From [Zimmermannella] faecalis ATCC 13722 (GTDB lineage: Bacteria > Actinomycetota > Actinomycetes > Actinomycetales > Microbacteriaceae), in NCBI RefSeq assembly GCF_000381765.1, contig NZ_KB907079.1, positions 131,442 through 195,441 of the forward strand: a DNA stretch of 64,000 nucleotides, given 5' to 3'. The notes under the pieces were generated by a model, which was given only the letters and a program-made list of their open reading frames with translations, ran no database searches and had not been told where the DNA came from. Made by a program: the position numbers and the translations under genes. Every line of letters starts with the position of its first letter. Position 1 is the stretch's first letter. Shown piece by piece: positions 54,667 to 64,000 of this stretch.

Positions 54667-54946
54667 GTTTCCTCATTTCGATATGTGTGAGGGGGCTCCC
54701 GCTGCTCAAGCGCAACGCTGCGCATCGAGAGCCGGTTCTTTGACTGTCAGCTCTAGGACGTTGTTCACCTGTTGCACAGATTCGCTTCTCCCCTGGCACC
54801 AAATCTTTGCCACTTTGTTGCACTCTGGTGTGCGAACTTCACCAATTGCCGCGTTGAGTCGCCGCGAACTTGACATTTCGCCGGGTCGCGTTCCGGCGAG
54901 GATCGAGCGTCGTGCAGTTGCCCGCGCCGCCGTCGAGTGGGTGTCG
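54667..54946. promoter_or_regulatory. Promoter region between the peptide transporter and SIP genes
   Basis: About 280 bases, AT-richer than average, without a gene. TGTTGCAC occurs twice in direct orientation (54770-54777 and 54816-54823), 46 bases apart, a candidate site for a regulator of the peptide operon. A clear -10/-35 pair for that operon was not found. Confidence 0.35.
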
Positions 54947-54965
54947 TTAGGGTAGCCTTACCTGG
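54947..54965 (+). promoter_or_regulatory. DtxR/IdeR-type iron box
   Basis: TTAGGGTAGCCTTACCTGG matches 15 of 19 positions of the DtxR consensus TTAGGTTAGCCTAACCTAA. It contains TAGCCT, a TANNNT -10 box, so iron-loaded DtxR/IdeR binding would shut off the siderophore-interacting protein gene that follows. Confidence 0.78.
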
Positions 54966-55015
54966 TTGTGCGCGCCTCGCCGCATCCCCATCGCCGAAGG
55001 CTTCGGAGGCCCCTT

Positions 55016-55939
55016 TTGACCACGGACATCACGCCGTTCGCATTCTTTCCGGTTCGAGTGAGCCGGGTCCAAGACCTCACGCCCGGGTTCCGGCGCGTGA
55101 CGTTCGTCGACGAATCACTCGCCCACTTCGCCGACCCGGGCTGGGATCAGCGCATCAAGCTCCTCTTCGCAAAGCCGGGCGCCGACCCGCGCAAGCTCCT
55201 CGGCTCGACCGACTGGTTCACCGACTGGCGCGAGCTGCCCGACGAGGCGCGCCCGCCCATCCGCACCTACACCACCCGCTACGTGCGGCAGCACGCGTGC
55301 GAGATCGACGTCGACCTCGTCGTGCACCCGACGCCCGAGGGCGTGCAGCCCGGGCCCGCATCGGAGTGGCTCGAGACCGCACAGCCCGGCGACGAGCTCG
55401 TGATTCTCGGCCCGAACGCCCGCTACGACGGCGAGCCCGGCGGTGTCGACTTCGTGCCGCCCGCCCGCACCGAGCGGTTCCTGCTCGTCGGCGACGAGAC
55501 CGCCGCGCCCGCGATCGCCGTCATGCTCGAGCAGCTGCCCGACGACGCGCAGGGCGTCGCCGTCATCGAGGTCGAGCACGAGGCCGACGCCGAGTACTTC
55601 CCCGCGCATCCCGGTTTCTCGGTGCGCGTCGTGGCGCGCGAGGGCCGCCCGCACGGCGACGCACTCGTGCCCGCCGTGAAGGAGGCGACGGCCGAGCTCG
55701 CGCCCGAGGGCGAGCCGCAGACCGTCACCGAGATCAACATTGATACCGACCTGCTCTGGGAGGTGCCGCGCACCGCGAAGGGCGGCGCGGCGCTCGAGCA
55801 CACGACGCTCTACGCCTGGCTCGCGGGCGAGTCGCAGTCGGTGAAGACGCTGCGGCGCCACCTCGTCGGCGAGCGCGGCATCGACAAGCGCACGGTCGCG
55901 TTCATGGGCTACTGGCGCCTCGGCAAGGCCGAAAACTAG
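55016..55939 (+). CDS. Siderophore-interacting protein (ferric-siderophore reductase)
   Basis: A SIP/ViuB-family flavoprotein that releases iron from imported siderophores in the cytosol. The FAD-binding domain contains RTYTTRYVR (RxYTxR motif), and the C-terminal NAD(P)H domain begins LLVGDETAAPAIAVMLEQLP and ends with GYWRLGKAEN. The TTG at 55016 with GGAGG eight bases upstream is preferred (307 residues); a GTG at 54968 in the same frame, without ribosome site, is the alternative. The iron box upstream indicates derepression under iron limitation. No siderophore uptake genes adjoin. Confidence 0.9.
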   Translation: MTTDITPFAFFPVRVSRVQDLTPGFRRVTFVDESLAHFADPGWDQRIKLLFAKPGADPRKLLGSTDWFTDWRELPDEARPPIRTYTTRYVRQHACEIDVDLVVHPTPEGVQPGPASEWLETAQPGDELVILGPNARYDGEPGGVDFVPPARTERFLLVGDETAAPAIAVMLEQLPDDAQGVAVIEVEHEADAEYFPAHPGFSVRVVAREGRPHGDALVPAVKEATAELAPEGEPQTVTEINIDTDLLWEVPRTAKGGAALEHTTLYAWLAGESQSVKTLRRHLVGERGIDKRTVAFMGYWRLGKAEN

Positions 55940-55964
55940 CTGCACTCCCCTGCCCATGGCCGCC

Positions 55965-56026
55965 CATGGGTTGTCGCAAAGGCCCCGTCACACACTCGTG
56001 TGACGGGGCCTTTCTGACAACCCATG
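55965..56026. terminator. Bidirectional terminator between SIP and guaB
   Basis: A 16-bp perfect stem AAAGGCCCCGTCACAC/GTGTGACGGGGCCTTT with ACTC loop, extended after a GC/CT mismatch by CATGGGTTGTC/GACAACCCATG. A/T tracts at both sides fit termination in both directions for the convergent genes. Confidence 0.92.
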
Positions 56027-56076
56027 CGATGGATGCACGGATGCACGGATGCGCGGGGACGCGCGCGGCGCGCGAC

Positions 56077-57663
<1,587 letters not shown>

Positions 57664-57714
57664 GGGGTGAACGCCCGCGCGCGCCGACGCATTCCGCACC
57701 GGCCCGCGGGGGCG

Positions 57715-58704
57715 CTACACGACGTTGATTTCGCCGGTCGGGTCGCGCTCGATCACGGGCTTGCCGGCCGCGCGGGCGGCGCGGCGGCGACGGCGAACGT
57801 CGCGCACGAGGTCGATCGTGAAGAACACGAGGGCGATCCAGACGAGCACGAAGCCGAGCCAGCGCTCGGCCGGCATCGGCTCGTGCAGCAACGTGATGCC
57901 GAAGATGAACTGCATGGTCGGCGCGACGTACTGCACAATGCCGACCTCGACGAGCGTGAGCCGGGCCGTCGCGGCGGCGAACAGCAGCAGCGGCACGCTC
58001 GTCATCGCGCCCGCGAGCAGCAGCATGGTCGTGTGGCCAGCGCCCACGTTGCCCATCGTGATGCCGCTCGTGAGCCCGACGACGAGCAGCAGCGCGCCGC
58101 CGACCGGGGCGAGCCACATCGTCTCGACCGTGAGGCCCGCGATCGGGTCGGCGCTCGTGCTCACCCGCTTCTTGATGAGTCCGTAGAGCGCGAAGGAAAC
58201 CGCGACGCCGAGCGAGAGCCACGGCGGCTCCCCGTACGCGACGACCATCGTGCCGAACGACAGCACCGCGAACCCGGCGGCAACCCACTGCAGGGGCCGC
58301 AACCGCTCGCCGAGCACGACCATGCCGAGCAGCATCGACACGAGCGGGTTGAGGTAGTAGCCGAGCGAGCCCTCGAGCGACCGGCCGAGCTCGACGGCGA
58401 GCACGTACATGGTCCAGTTGAGGAACACGGCGATGCTCGCGGCCCCGAGCCAGAGCGTCGAGCGCCAGTCGCGCACGAGGGCGACGAGCACCTTCCAGCG
58501 CCGCGCGACGAGCACGACGACGAGGCAGAACACGACCGAGAGCAGGATGCGCCAGGCAATGATCTCGAGCGTCGTGGTCGGCTTCACCGTCTGCAGATAC
58601 AGCGGCAGGAGCCCCCACGTCGCGAACGACAGGATGCCGAGCAGGAGCCCCGTCGTCTGCCCCGAAGCGGAACGGGATGCGGTCGGCGAGGCAGGAGGGG
58701 TCAC
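57715..58704 (-). CDS. rarD: EamA family transporter RarD
   Basis: A 329-residue drug/metabolite transporter with ten predicted helices in two EamA repeats. GLLLGILSFATWGLLPLY at the N-terminus and LNWTMYVLAVELGRSLEGSLG are RarD hallmarks. Substrate unknown (chloramphenicol resistance is attributed to some relatives). The GTG start lies eight bases after TAGGCT. Single gene. Confidence 0.92.
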   Translation of the reverse strand: MTPPASPTASRSASGQTTGLLLGILSFATWGLLPLYLQTVKPTTTLEIIAWRILLSVVFCLVVVLVARRWKVLVALVRDWRSTLWLGAASIAVFLNWTMYVLAVELGRSLEGSLGYYLNPLVSMLLGMVVLGERLRPLQWVAAGFAVLSFGTMVVAYGEPPWLSLGVAVSFALYGLIKKRVSTSADPIAGLTVETMWLAPVGGALLLVVGLTSGITMGNVGAGHTTMLLLAGAMTSVPLLLFAAATARLTLVEVGIVQYVAPTMQFIFGITLLHEPMPAERWLGFVLVWIALVFFTIDLVRDVRRRRRAARAAGKPVIERDPTGEINVV

Positions 58705-58712
58705 GAAGCGCT

Positions 58713-58718
58713 AGCCTA
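58713..58718 (-). promoter_or_regulatory. -10 box (TAGGCT) for rarD
   Basis: TAGGCT on the minus strand, eight bases before the GTG start of rarD. Confidence 0.5.
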
Positions 58719-58780
58719 CTCCGCCACGACGACACCCGCAGCGAACCCTCCGCAAGCGGGAAGCGCCAGCAGGAAAAGAC

Positions 58781-58812
58781 TGACGGGCCCCCGGTATTCC
58801 GGGAGCCCGTCA
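58781..58812 (-). terminator. Terminator after groES
   Basis: TGACGGGC(T/C)CCCGG pairs across AATA to form a 14-bp stem, 17 bases after the groES stop on the minus strand, followed by TCTTTTCC. Confidence 0.85.
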
Positions 58813-58829
58813 AGCCTTGGTGCGGTCGC

Positions 58830-59123
58830 CTAGGCGATCTTCGCGAGCACGTCGCGCGCCGAGAGAATCAGGTACTCCTCGCCGCCGTACTTCACCTCGG
58901 TGCCACCGTACTTCGAGTAGATGACCTTGTCGCCGACGGCAACGTCCATGGGGATGCGGTTGCCTTCATCGTCGAAGCGACCGGGGCCCACGGCCACGAC
59001 CTCGCCCTCCTGGGGCTTCTCCTTCGCGGTGTCAGGAATCACGAGACCCGACGCGGTGGTCTGCTCGGCCTGAACCTGCTGAATGACAATGCGATCTTCG
59101 AGCGGCTGGATGTTCACCGACAC
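58830..59123 (-). CDS. groES: Co-chaperonin GroES
   Basis: A 97-residue 10-kDa heptameric lid for GroEL. Complete, with the mobile loop region ([20 protein letters not shown], residues about 19-38) and the roof. GAAAGAGGA precedes the ATG. A CIRCE element upstream indicates HrcA control. No groEL follows; a terminator and rarD come next, so GroEL must be encoded elsewhere. Confidence 0.97.
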   Translation of the reverse strand: MSVNIQPLEDRIVIQQVQAEQTTASGLVIPDTAKEKPQEGEVVAVGPGRFDDEGNRIPMDVAVGDKVIYSKYGGTEVKYGGEEYLILSARDVLAKIA

Positions 59124-59163
59124 GGCAATCCTCTTTCTCTTGACGAGCTGTGCAAGTTTGAAG

Positions 59164-59190
59164 TTAGCACTCTCACCCTGAGGGTGCTAA
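59164..59190 (-). promoter_or_regulatory. CIRCE element (HrcA operator) of groES
   Basis: TTAGCACTC, nine bases, GGGTGCTAA: the canonical inverted repeat with one deviation (GAGTGCTAA expected). It lies 40-67 bases before the groES start. Confidence 0.93.
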
Positions 59191-59334
59191 CACGAGTGTA
59201 TGCCGACGTGCCTGATGGTGCCACCCGCGCCGGGTCGCGTCCGCCCACAGCGAATGCCACTCGCGCCGCCGACCCCGCCGCGCGGAGTAGGCGACCCTCA
59301 AACTCCCCTGGGCTCGCCGCGACGCTCGACTGGG

Positions 59335-59340
59335 TAGCGT
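59335..59340 (+). promoter_or_regulatory. -10 box (TAGCGT) for leaderless methyltransferase gene
   Basis: TAGCGT lies seven bases before the ATG at 59348; no ribosome site is present. Confidence 0.6.
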
Positions 59341-59347
59341 TATCCGG

Positions 59348-60556
59348 ATGAACCGCGATGACGTTTCGGCGCTGCTGACGCCCCAGGCGATGCGCCTGCT
59401 CGATGAGTTCGCCGATCTCGATACGATCGCCGACTCGGTGGGTGCCGTCACCGCACTGCGCAAGGCGGGGGCGGATGCGCGCACGAGCGCCGTCGTGCTC
59501 ACGCAGCTGAAGCTGCGGCGCCGTGCCCGGGCGAAGTTCGGCGAATTTGCGACGAACATGCTGTTCACCGAAGCTGGCCTCGCGCAGGCGACCCGGCTGC
59601 AGGTCGCCGCCCGCCACGCGGAACGCTTTCGCCGCGCCGAGGCTCGCCGCGTCGCCGACCTCGGCTGCGGAATCGGCGCCGACTCGCTCGCTTTCGCGTC
59701 GCTCGGGTTCGACGTCGTCGCGGTCGATGCCGACGAGACGACCGCTGCGCTCGCGACGTTCAATCTCGCGCCGTTCTCGAACGCCCGCGTCGAGCACAGC
59801 GTCGCCGAGGAGTTCGACCTCGCGGAGTTCGATGGCGCGTTTCTCGACCCCGCCCGTCGCACGGAACTGCGCGGCACGACCCGGCGGCTCGCCGACCCCA
59901 ACGACTGGCGCCCATCCCTCGACTTCGCTTTCGGCACCGCGACCGAGACCCGCACGACCGGCGTGAAGCTCGGCCCCGCAATGCCGCACGAGCTCCTGCC
60001 CGAGGCGACCGAGGCGCAGCCGATCGAGGCGCAGTGGCTGTCGGTCGGCGGCGAGCTCGTCGAATGTTCCGTGTGGCTCGGGGCGACGGCGCGACCGGGC
60101 GTCGCGAGGAGCGCACTCGTGCTGCGCGACGGCTCCGCGCGGGAGCTCGTCTCGAGCACGCTCGCGAGCGAGGATGCGCCGATCGGCGAGCTCGGCGACT
60201 ACCTGTACGAGCCCGACGGCGCGGTGATCCGCGGCCGGTTCATTGGTGACCTCGCCCGCGAGCTTGGCGGCCACATGATCTCGCGCGAGATCGCGTGGGT
60301 GACCGCCGACTCGGCGCACGACACCCCGTTCGCGCAGTCGTTCCGCGTGCGCGAGGTGCTGCCGCTGCATCCGAATCAGTTGAAGAAGCGCCTGCGCGCC
60401 CTCGAAATCGGCCGCCTCGAGATCAAGAAGCGGGGCGTCGACATCGACCCCGCGCGGCTCCGCAAAGAGCTGCAGCCGCGCGGCGACGAGGCCGCGACGC
60501 TCATCTGCACGCGCGTGCAGGACCGTCGCGTCGCCATCCTCGCCGACCGCTGCTAG
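59348..60556 (+). CDS. Class I SAM-dependent methyltransferase with THUMP-like domain
   Basis: A 402-residue protein. SAM motif I is VADLGCGIGADS (DLGCGIG at 104-110), the post-I acidic residue is in AVDADE, and LDPARR (about 166-171) stands in the catalytic motif IV position. The C-terminal ending (LPLHPNQLKKRLRALEIGR) is the THUMP-like module found in actinobacterial relatives. Probably an RNA or nucleotide methyltransferase, but no substrate is known. Leaderless start likely. Stands alone between groES and the t6A operon. Confidence 0.83.
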   Translation: MNRDDVSALLTPQAMRLLDEFADLDTIADSVGAVTALRKAGADARTSAVVLTQLKLRRRARAKFGEFATNMLFTEAGLAQATRLQVAARHAERFRRAEARRVADLGCGIGADSLAFASLGFDVVAVDADETTAALATFNLAPFSNARVEHSVAEEFDLAEFDGAFLDPARRTELRGTTRRLADPNDWRPSLDFAFGTATETRTTGVKLGPAMPHELLPEATEAQPIEAQWLSVGGELVECSVWLGATARPGVARSALVLRDGSARELVSSTLASEDAPIGELGDYLYEPDGAVIRGRFIGDLARELGGHMISREIAWVTADSAHDTPFAQSFRVREVLPLHPNQLKKRLRALEIGRLEIKKRGVDIDPARLRKELQPRGDEAATLICTRVQDRRVAILADRC

Positions 60557-60578
60557 CGCGGCATAGCGCCTGCGTCAG

Positions 60579-61217
60579 CTAGAGCGCGACGACGATCGCC
60601 GTCGCGACCGACAGTGCGATCGCGATCGCCGAGCCGCCAATACCGATGCCCGAGAACGCCTTCGCCTTCGGTTCGCGCGAGAGCGCGATGACGCCGGTGA
60701 CGATGCCGAGCACGCCGACGATGCCGGCGGCGACCCATGTCCAGCCGGGGAAGCAGAGCAGCACGAGCGCGACGACCGCGAGCCCGAGCGCGATGATCGA
60801 GTACGTCGACTTCGGCTTCGCGCCCTGCGACGGCGCGCCGAACTGCGTGGGCGCGAACTCCTGCTCGCGCTGCTGCCCGTAGCCCTGCTGCTGCGCCGGG
60901 GGCACGCCGAAGCCCGCGCCCTGCGGCACGGAGCCGGGCGTGTGCGACTCGCGCACGGCGGGCTCACCACCATTCCCGTAGGCCTCGTACTCGACGTGGT
61001 CTTCGTGGCGAACGCGGTCGGCGTAGTCGTCGTTCGTCAGACCCTCGACGTCGAGGGTGCCGGTGTCGTCGTCGCCCACATCGCTGCGGTCTTCGACCGG
61101 GCCGCGCCCGAACTCCGACTGATCGTCGGTGACGCCGAACGTTCCGCCCGCCGCGGGCACGACCTCGTGGTCGTCGCCCTGCGGCCGCTTCGTGTTTGCA
61201 CCCTCGGTGTCGGTCAT
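60579..61217 (-). CDS. DUF4190 membrane protein with disordered N-terminus
   Basis: A 212-residue protein. Residues 1-135 are acidic and then Gln/Gly-rich (QQQGYGQQ), while 138-162 and 180-210 are two membrane helices of the DUF4190 type. The ATG overlaps the tsaD stop (ATGA), so it is translated from the t6A operon mRNA; GAAGGGAGCG upstream also fits a ribosome site. Function unknown. Confidence 0.78.
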   Translation of the reverse strand: MTDTEGANTKRPQGDDHEVVPAAGGTFGVTDDQSEFGRGPVEDRSDVGDDDTGTLDVEGLTNDDYADRVRHEDHVEYEAYGNGGEPAVRESHTPGSVPQGAGFGVPPAQQQGYGQQREQEFAPTQFGAPSQGAKPKSTYSIIALGLAVVALVLLCFPGWTWVAAGIVGVLGIVTGVIALSREPKAKAFSGIGIGGSAIAIALSVATAIVVAL

Positions 61218-62812
61218 CGATGCGCTCCCTTCAAACCCGCGATCATCCTAGGCGTACGACTCGAAGATTCCGTGAGTTGCGCCTGCGTCATTGGCAGCGT
61301 GGAATCGGCCGCGAAGTCGGCGGGCGACGGTTCGTGCCCTGCGGCGACCAGCTGCGCGCCGAGCACGGCGATCATCGCCCCGTTGTCGGTGCACAGCCGC
61401 AGCGGCGGAATGTGCAGCGACACCCCAGCCTCGGCGCAGCGCTCCCCCGCGAGCTCACGGATGCGCGCGTTCGCGGCGACGCCGCCGCCGAGCAGCAGCC
61501 GAGGAATGCCGAGGTCGCGGCACGCCGCGAGCGCCTTCGTCACGAGCACGTCGGCGACGGCCTCACGGAACGACGCGGCGATGTTGGCAACCGGCACGGG
61601 CTCCCCCGCGTCTTCGAATCGCTCGACCTGGCGGGCAACCGCGGTCTTCAGCCCTGAGAACGAGAAGTCGTAGCGGTGGCGTTCGAGGTCGGATGCGCGC
61701 GACAGCCCGCGCGGAAATCGAAACGCCTTCGGGTCGCCATCGGCGGCGGCCCGGTCGATCTGCGGGCCCCCGGGGTACGGCAGCCCGAGCACGCGCGCGA
61801 CCTTGTCGAACGCCTCGCCCGCAGCATCGTCGATCGTCTCGCCAAGCAGCTCGGAGTCGCCCGCGAGCGAGTCGACCCGGATGAGCGAGGTGTGTCCGCC
61901 CGAGACGAGCAGCGCGACGGTCGGGAACTCGACACTCGAGCCGCCGTCGCGCAGCAGGTCGGCGGCGACGTGACCGACGAGGTGGTTCACGCCGTAGAGG
62001 GGCTTGCCCGTCGCGACCGCGAGCGCCTTCGCCGCGCCCACGCCGACCATGAGGGCCCCGGCGAGGCCGGGCCCCGCCGTCACGGCGATCGCGTCGAGGT
62101 CGTCGAGCGTCACGCCCGCCTCGTCGAGCGCCTGCTGCAGCACCGGCACCATCGAGTCGGCGTGCGCGCGCGCCGCAACCTCGGGCACGACGCCGCCGTA
62201 TTTCGCCTGCTCGTCCATCGACGAGGCGACCGCGTTCGTGAGCAGGGTCGTGCCGCGCACGATGCCGACGCCCGTTTCGTCGCAGCTCGTTTCGATGCCG
62301 AGCACGAGCGGTTCGCGCGCGGGCTGCAGCCGCGCATCCGCGTGCCGCAGCGCGAGCTCGATGTCGGCGCGCATCACGATCGCCGCCTCTCCCTCTTGCC
62401 GGTAGTAGTTGTCGCGTCGCCCGATTTCCTCGAATCCGAGCGAGTCGTAGAGCGCGCGGGCGGGTGCGCCCGATTCGCGCACCTCGAGGAACACGCGCTT
62501 CGCGCCGCGCTCCCCCGCCCACTCGAGCAGCTGCCGCAGCAGGCGCGTGCCCCAGCCGGAGCGGCGCAGCTCGGGGCGCACCGCGATCGTCTGCACGTCG
62601 GCCTCGCCCGCGCCGCGCGCCGCGAGCACGCCGGCGGCGCCGAGCAGCTCGCCGTCGCGGTCGAGCACCCAGTAGCCGGTGTGCTCGCTCGCGAGCTCGT
62701 CGCGCATCCCGTTCGCGCTCCAGTGGTCGAGCGGAAACATCTCGTGGTCGAGCGCGACCATCGCCTCGAGGTCGGCGACGTCGGCGGGCCGCAGCCGGAT
62801 CTCGCCGCTCAT
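61214..62812 (-). CDS. tsaD: RimI-TsaD fusion: ribosomal-protein N-acetyltransferase plus t6A synthase subunit
   Basis: One uninterrupted 532-residue frame. Residues 1-147 are a GNAT of the RimI kind ([19 protein letters not shown] acetyl-CoA motif; [19 protein letters not shown]). After about 20 linker residues, 168-532 are a complete TsaD/Kae1 ATPase-fold protein ([28 protein letters not shown] with metal-binding His, [13 protein letters not shown]). TsaD transfers threonylcarbamoyl to A37 of ANN-decoding tRNAs with TsaB and TsaE, both upstream. No stop separates the parts; internal initiation at Met148 is possible. The start ATG overlaps the tsaB stop. Confidence 0.88.
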   Translation of the reverse strand: MSGEIRLRPADVADLEAMVALDHEMFPLDHWSANGMRDELASEHTGYWVLDRDGELLGAAGVLAARGAGEADVQTIAVRPELRRSGWGTRLLRQLLEWAGERGAKRVFLEVRESGAPARALYDSLGFEEIGRRDNYYRQEGEAAIVMRADIELALRHADARLQPAREPLVLGIETSCDETGVGIVRGTTLLTNAVASSMDEQAKYGGVVPEVAARAHADSMVPVLQQALDEAGVTLDDLDAIAVTAGPGLAGALMVGVGAAKALAVATGKPLYGVNHLVGHVAADLLRDGGSSVEFPTVALLVSGGHTSLIRVDSLAGDSELLGETIDDAAGEAFDKVARVLGLPYPGGPQIDRAAADGDPKAFRFPRGLSRASDLERHRYDFSFSGLKTAVARQVERFEDAGEPVPVANIAASFREAVADVLVTKALAACRDLGIPRLLLGGGVAANARIRELAGERCAEAGVSLHIPPLRLCTDNGAMIAVLGAQLVAAGHEPSPADFAADSTLPMTQAQLTESSSRTPRMIAGLKGAHR

Positions 62813-63420
62813 GCCGTGACTCGTTTCGGCACCGCGCCGGGCTTCGCGTCGGGCGCGCGCAGGTAGAGAATCTCGTCGGTCGCCTCGGGCAGCCCGCGCT
62901 CGCGACGCTCGAGCCACGCGAGCGCGAGGTGCGCGGCCGAGACCTCGTGCGCATCCGCGCGCGTCGCGTCGTCGGGCACCGCGTCGGGTGCGACGAGCGT
63001 GAAGCCCGAGGCCGCGACGGGCGAGCCCGCGGCGTAGCGGCTCAGCGCGAGCTCGCGGCGGCGCGCGTCGGTCGTGACGATGAGTTCGCCCTCGTCGGCC
63101 GGATGCGCGTGGCGCCACTCGTGCGCGATCGCGTCGTGGCTCGGCAGGGGGTGGAGCGGCAGTCGGTGCGCGAACGCGAACGTGCGGGCGGCGGCGACGC
63201 CGACGCGCAGGCCCGTGAAGGGGCCGGGGCCCATGCCGCACACGACGCCAGTGACGTCGGCGGGGCCGATTCCGGCTGCCTCGAGGGCGCCGGCGATCGC
63301 GAGGCCGATCGCCTCGGCGTGGTGGCGCGCACTCGGCTCGCGGTACTCGCCGAGGACGCGCCCCTGGTCGCTCACGACCGCAACGTCGCAGCCGGCGGAG
63401 GTGTCGATCGCGAGCAGCAT
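62809..63420 (-). CDS. tsaB: tRNA threonylcarbamoyladenosine biosynthesis protein TsaB
   Basis: TsaB is the TsaD paralogue that scaffolds the TsaBDE complex. The 203-residue protein starts [15 protein letters not shown] and has [24 protein letters not shown], the family core. The start ATG at 63420 follows homology; the stop overlaps the rimI-tsaD start (ATGA). It lies 35 bases after tsaE. Confidence 0.94.
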   Translation of the reverse strand: MLLAIDTSAGCDVAVVSDQGRVLGEYREPSARHHAEAIGLAIAGALEAAGIGPADVTGVVCGMGPGPFTGLRVGVAAARTFAFAHRLPLHPLPSHDAIAHEWRHAHPADEGELIVTTDARRRELALSRYAAGSPVAASGFTLVAPDAVPDDATRADAHEVSAAHLALAWLERRERGLPEATDEILYLRAPDAKPGAVPKRVTA

Positions 63421-63455
63421 GGAGCCGATTCTACGCGCGGCGGCGGGGTGTGAGT

Positions 63456-63977
63456 TCACGCCTCGTCGCCGACGAGGCCCGCGAGCGTGAGCGCGGCGAA
63501 GCGGTCACCGACCGCGCGGAGCGTCACGTCGCGCGGCTCGTCGACCTCGGCGTCGGCGTCGTCTCCATCGGCAGCGTCGCCCTCGCCAGCGCGGGGCCGG
63601 GCGATCTCGAGCTCAAGCCACTCGTCGGCGATCGCGCCGACGACGTCGCCGCCCCACTCAATGACGGTCACGGCGGAATCGAGGTCGAGGTCGAGGTCGT
63701 CGAGCTCGAGCGCCGAGCTGAGCCGGTACGCGTCGACGTGAATCAGCGCGGGGCCGTCGGCGAGGGGCGGATGCGTGCGGGCAATGATGAAGGTCGGGCT
63801 CGACACCGCGCCGCGCACGCCGAGCGCTTCGCCGAGGCCGCGCACGAGCGTCGTCTTCCCGGCCCCGAGCGGGCCGTTCAGCACGAGCACGTCGCCGCGG
63901 CCGAGCACGCGGCCGAGGGCGGCGCCGAGGCGCTCCATATCGGCGGCGGTCGAGATGCGCAGGGTGGTCGAAGTCAC
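63456..63977 (-). CDS. tsaE: tRNA threonylcarbamoyladenosine biosynthesis ATPase TsaE
   Basis: P-loop ATPase driving the TsaBDE cycle. The 173-residue protein has Walker A NGPLGAGKTTLVRGL, switch SPTFIIARTH and HVDAYRL/WGG family motifs. An acidic insertion (about 135-155) near the C-terminus is unusual in length. The GTG at 63977 lies six bases after TAGGCT, a leaderless start; a TTG six bases upstream is the alternative. First gene of tsaE-tsaB-rimI/tsaD-DUF4190. Confidence 0.93.
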   Translation of the reverse strand: MTSTTLRISTAADMERLGAALGRVLGRGDVLVLNGPLGAGKTTLVRGLGEALGVRGAVSSPTFIIARTHPPLADGPALIHVDAYRLSSALELDDLDLDLDSAVTVIEWGGDVVGAIADEWLELEIARPRAGEGDAADGDDADAEVDEPRDVTLRAVGDRFAALTLAGLVGDEA

Positions 63978-63983
63978 GTGCAA

Positions 63984-63989
63984 AGCCTA
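63984..63989 (-). promoter_or_regulatory. -10 box (TAGGCT) for the t6A operon
   Basis: TAGGCT on the minus strand, six bases before the tsaE GTG, close to the right edge of the window, so further upstream elements cannot be seen. Confidence 0.6.
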
Positions 63990-64000
63990 CAAACCCACCG

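Noticed and set aside
61214-63241. A 675-codon frame extending rimI-tsaD upstream into tsaB
   Set aside because: The upstream part is tsaB in the wrong frame; the ATG at 62812 overlapping the tsaB stop is the natural start.

Overview
The window is chromosomal DNA from a high-G+C actinobacterium. The best fit is Microbacteriaceae; the genus cannot be settled from sequence alone. Supporting signs are the gene content and order (sucC-sucD-perM near purN-purH; guaA, DUF3817, SURF1 and guaB3 together; tsaE-tsaB-rimI/tsaD), a monomeric NADP isocitrate dehydrogenase, a RamB-type regulator beside isocitrate lyase, an LAxTG-type wall anchor, a DtxR-type iron box and many TANNNT -10 boxes only 6-8 bases before a start codon. 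No rRNA, tRNA, CRISPR array, transposase, integrase or phage gene was seen. This is mostly core genome, and its accessory-looking content is small: repeats, one toxin-antitoxin pair and an SDR/flavin monooxygenase pair.

Layout. 1-3 kb: an SDR and an LLM-class monooxygenase in a coupled pair, flanked on both sides by copies of a 51-bp palindromic repeat. 3-8 kb: thiD under a TPP riboswitch, an MFS exporter, purU, a lipoprotein and a DNA glycosylase. 8-13 kb: a fused TrpE-TrpG, a MinD-like ATPase with a long acidic linker, and a GNAT. 13-22 kb, mostly leftward: sucC, sucD, perM, purN, purH, and a membrane protein whose soluble half looks like a catalytically dead dimethylarginine-hydrolase fold. 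22-26 kb: a lipoprotein and a MacA/MacB-like adaptor-ATPase-permease operon. 26-34 kb: uvrD/pcrA, a glycerophosphodiesterase, a Bax-inhibitor-1 family protein, DUF3054 and a wall-anchored alkaline phosphatase. 34-38.6 kb: guaA, DUF3817, a toxin-antitoxin pair with a frameshifted toxin, SURF1 and guaB3. 38.6-42 kb: glycerol kinase broken by one extra C, a TetR regulator and a divergent zinc dehydrogenase. 42-49 kb: the isocitrate branch point (icd, aceB, aceA, ramB). 49-55 kb: an oligopeptide ABC importer. 55-64 kb: siderophore-interacting protein, guaB, rarD, groES with CIRCE, a THUMP-like methyltransferase, and the t6A operon tsaE-tsaB-rimI/tsaD with a coupled DUF4190 protein.

The genes fall into coherent groups. 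Purine synthesis and interconversion is covered by purU, purN, purH, guaA, guaB and guaB3. The TCA/glyoxylate node is covered by sucCD, icd, aceA, aceB and ramB. Phosphate and glycerol-phosphate scavenging is represented by the alkaline phosphatase and GDPD, although glpK is broken as read.

The most unusual material lies between genes. At least three families of long near-perfect palindromes occur (51 bp, seven copies; 64 bp, three copies; about 60 bp, three copies), plus a single palindrome of a fourth sequence. In the 64-bp family the arms differ between copies but stay complementary within each copy. A GGATRC motif is also strikingly frequent, both in genes and next to stop codons.
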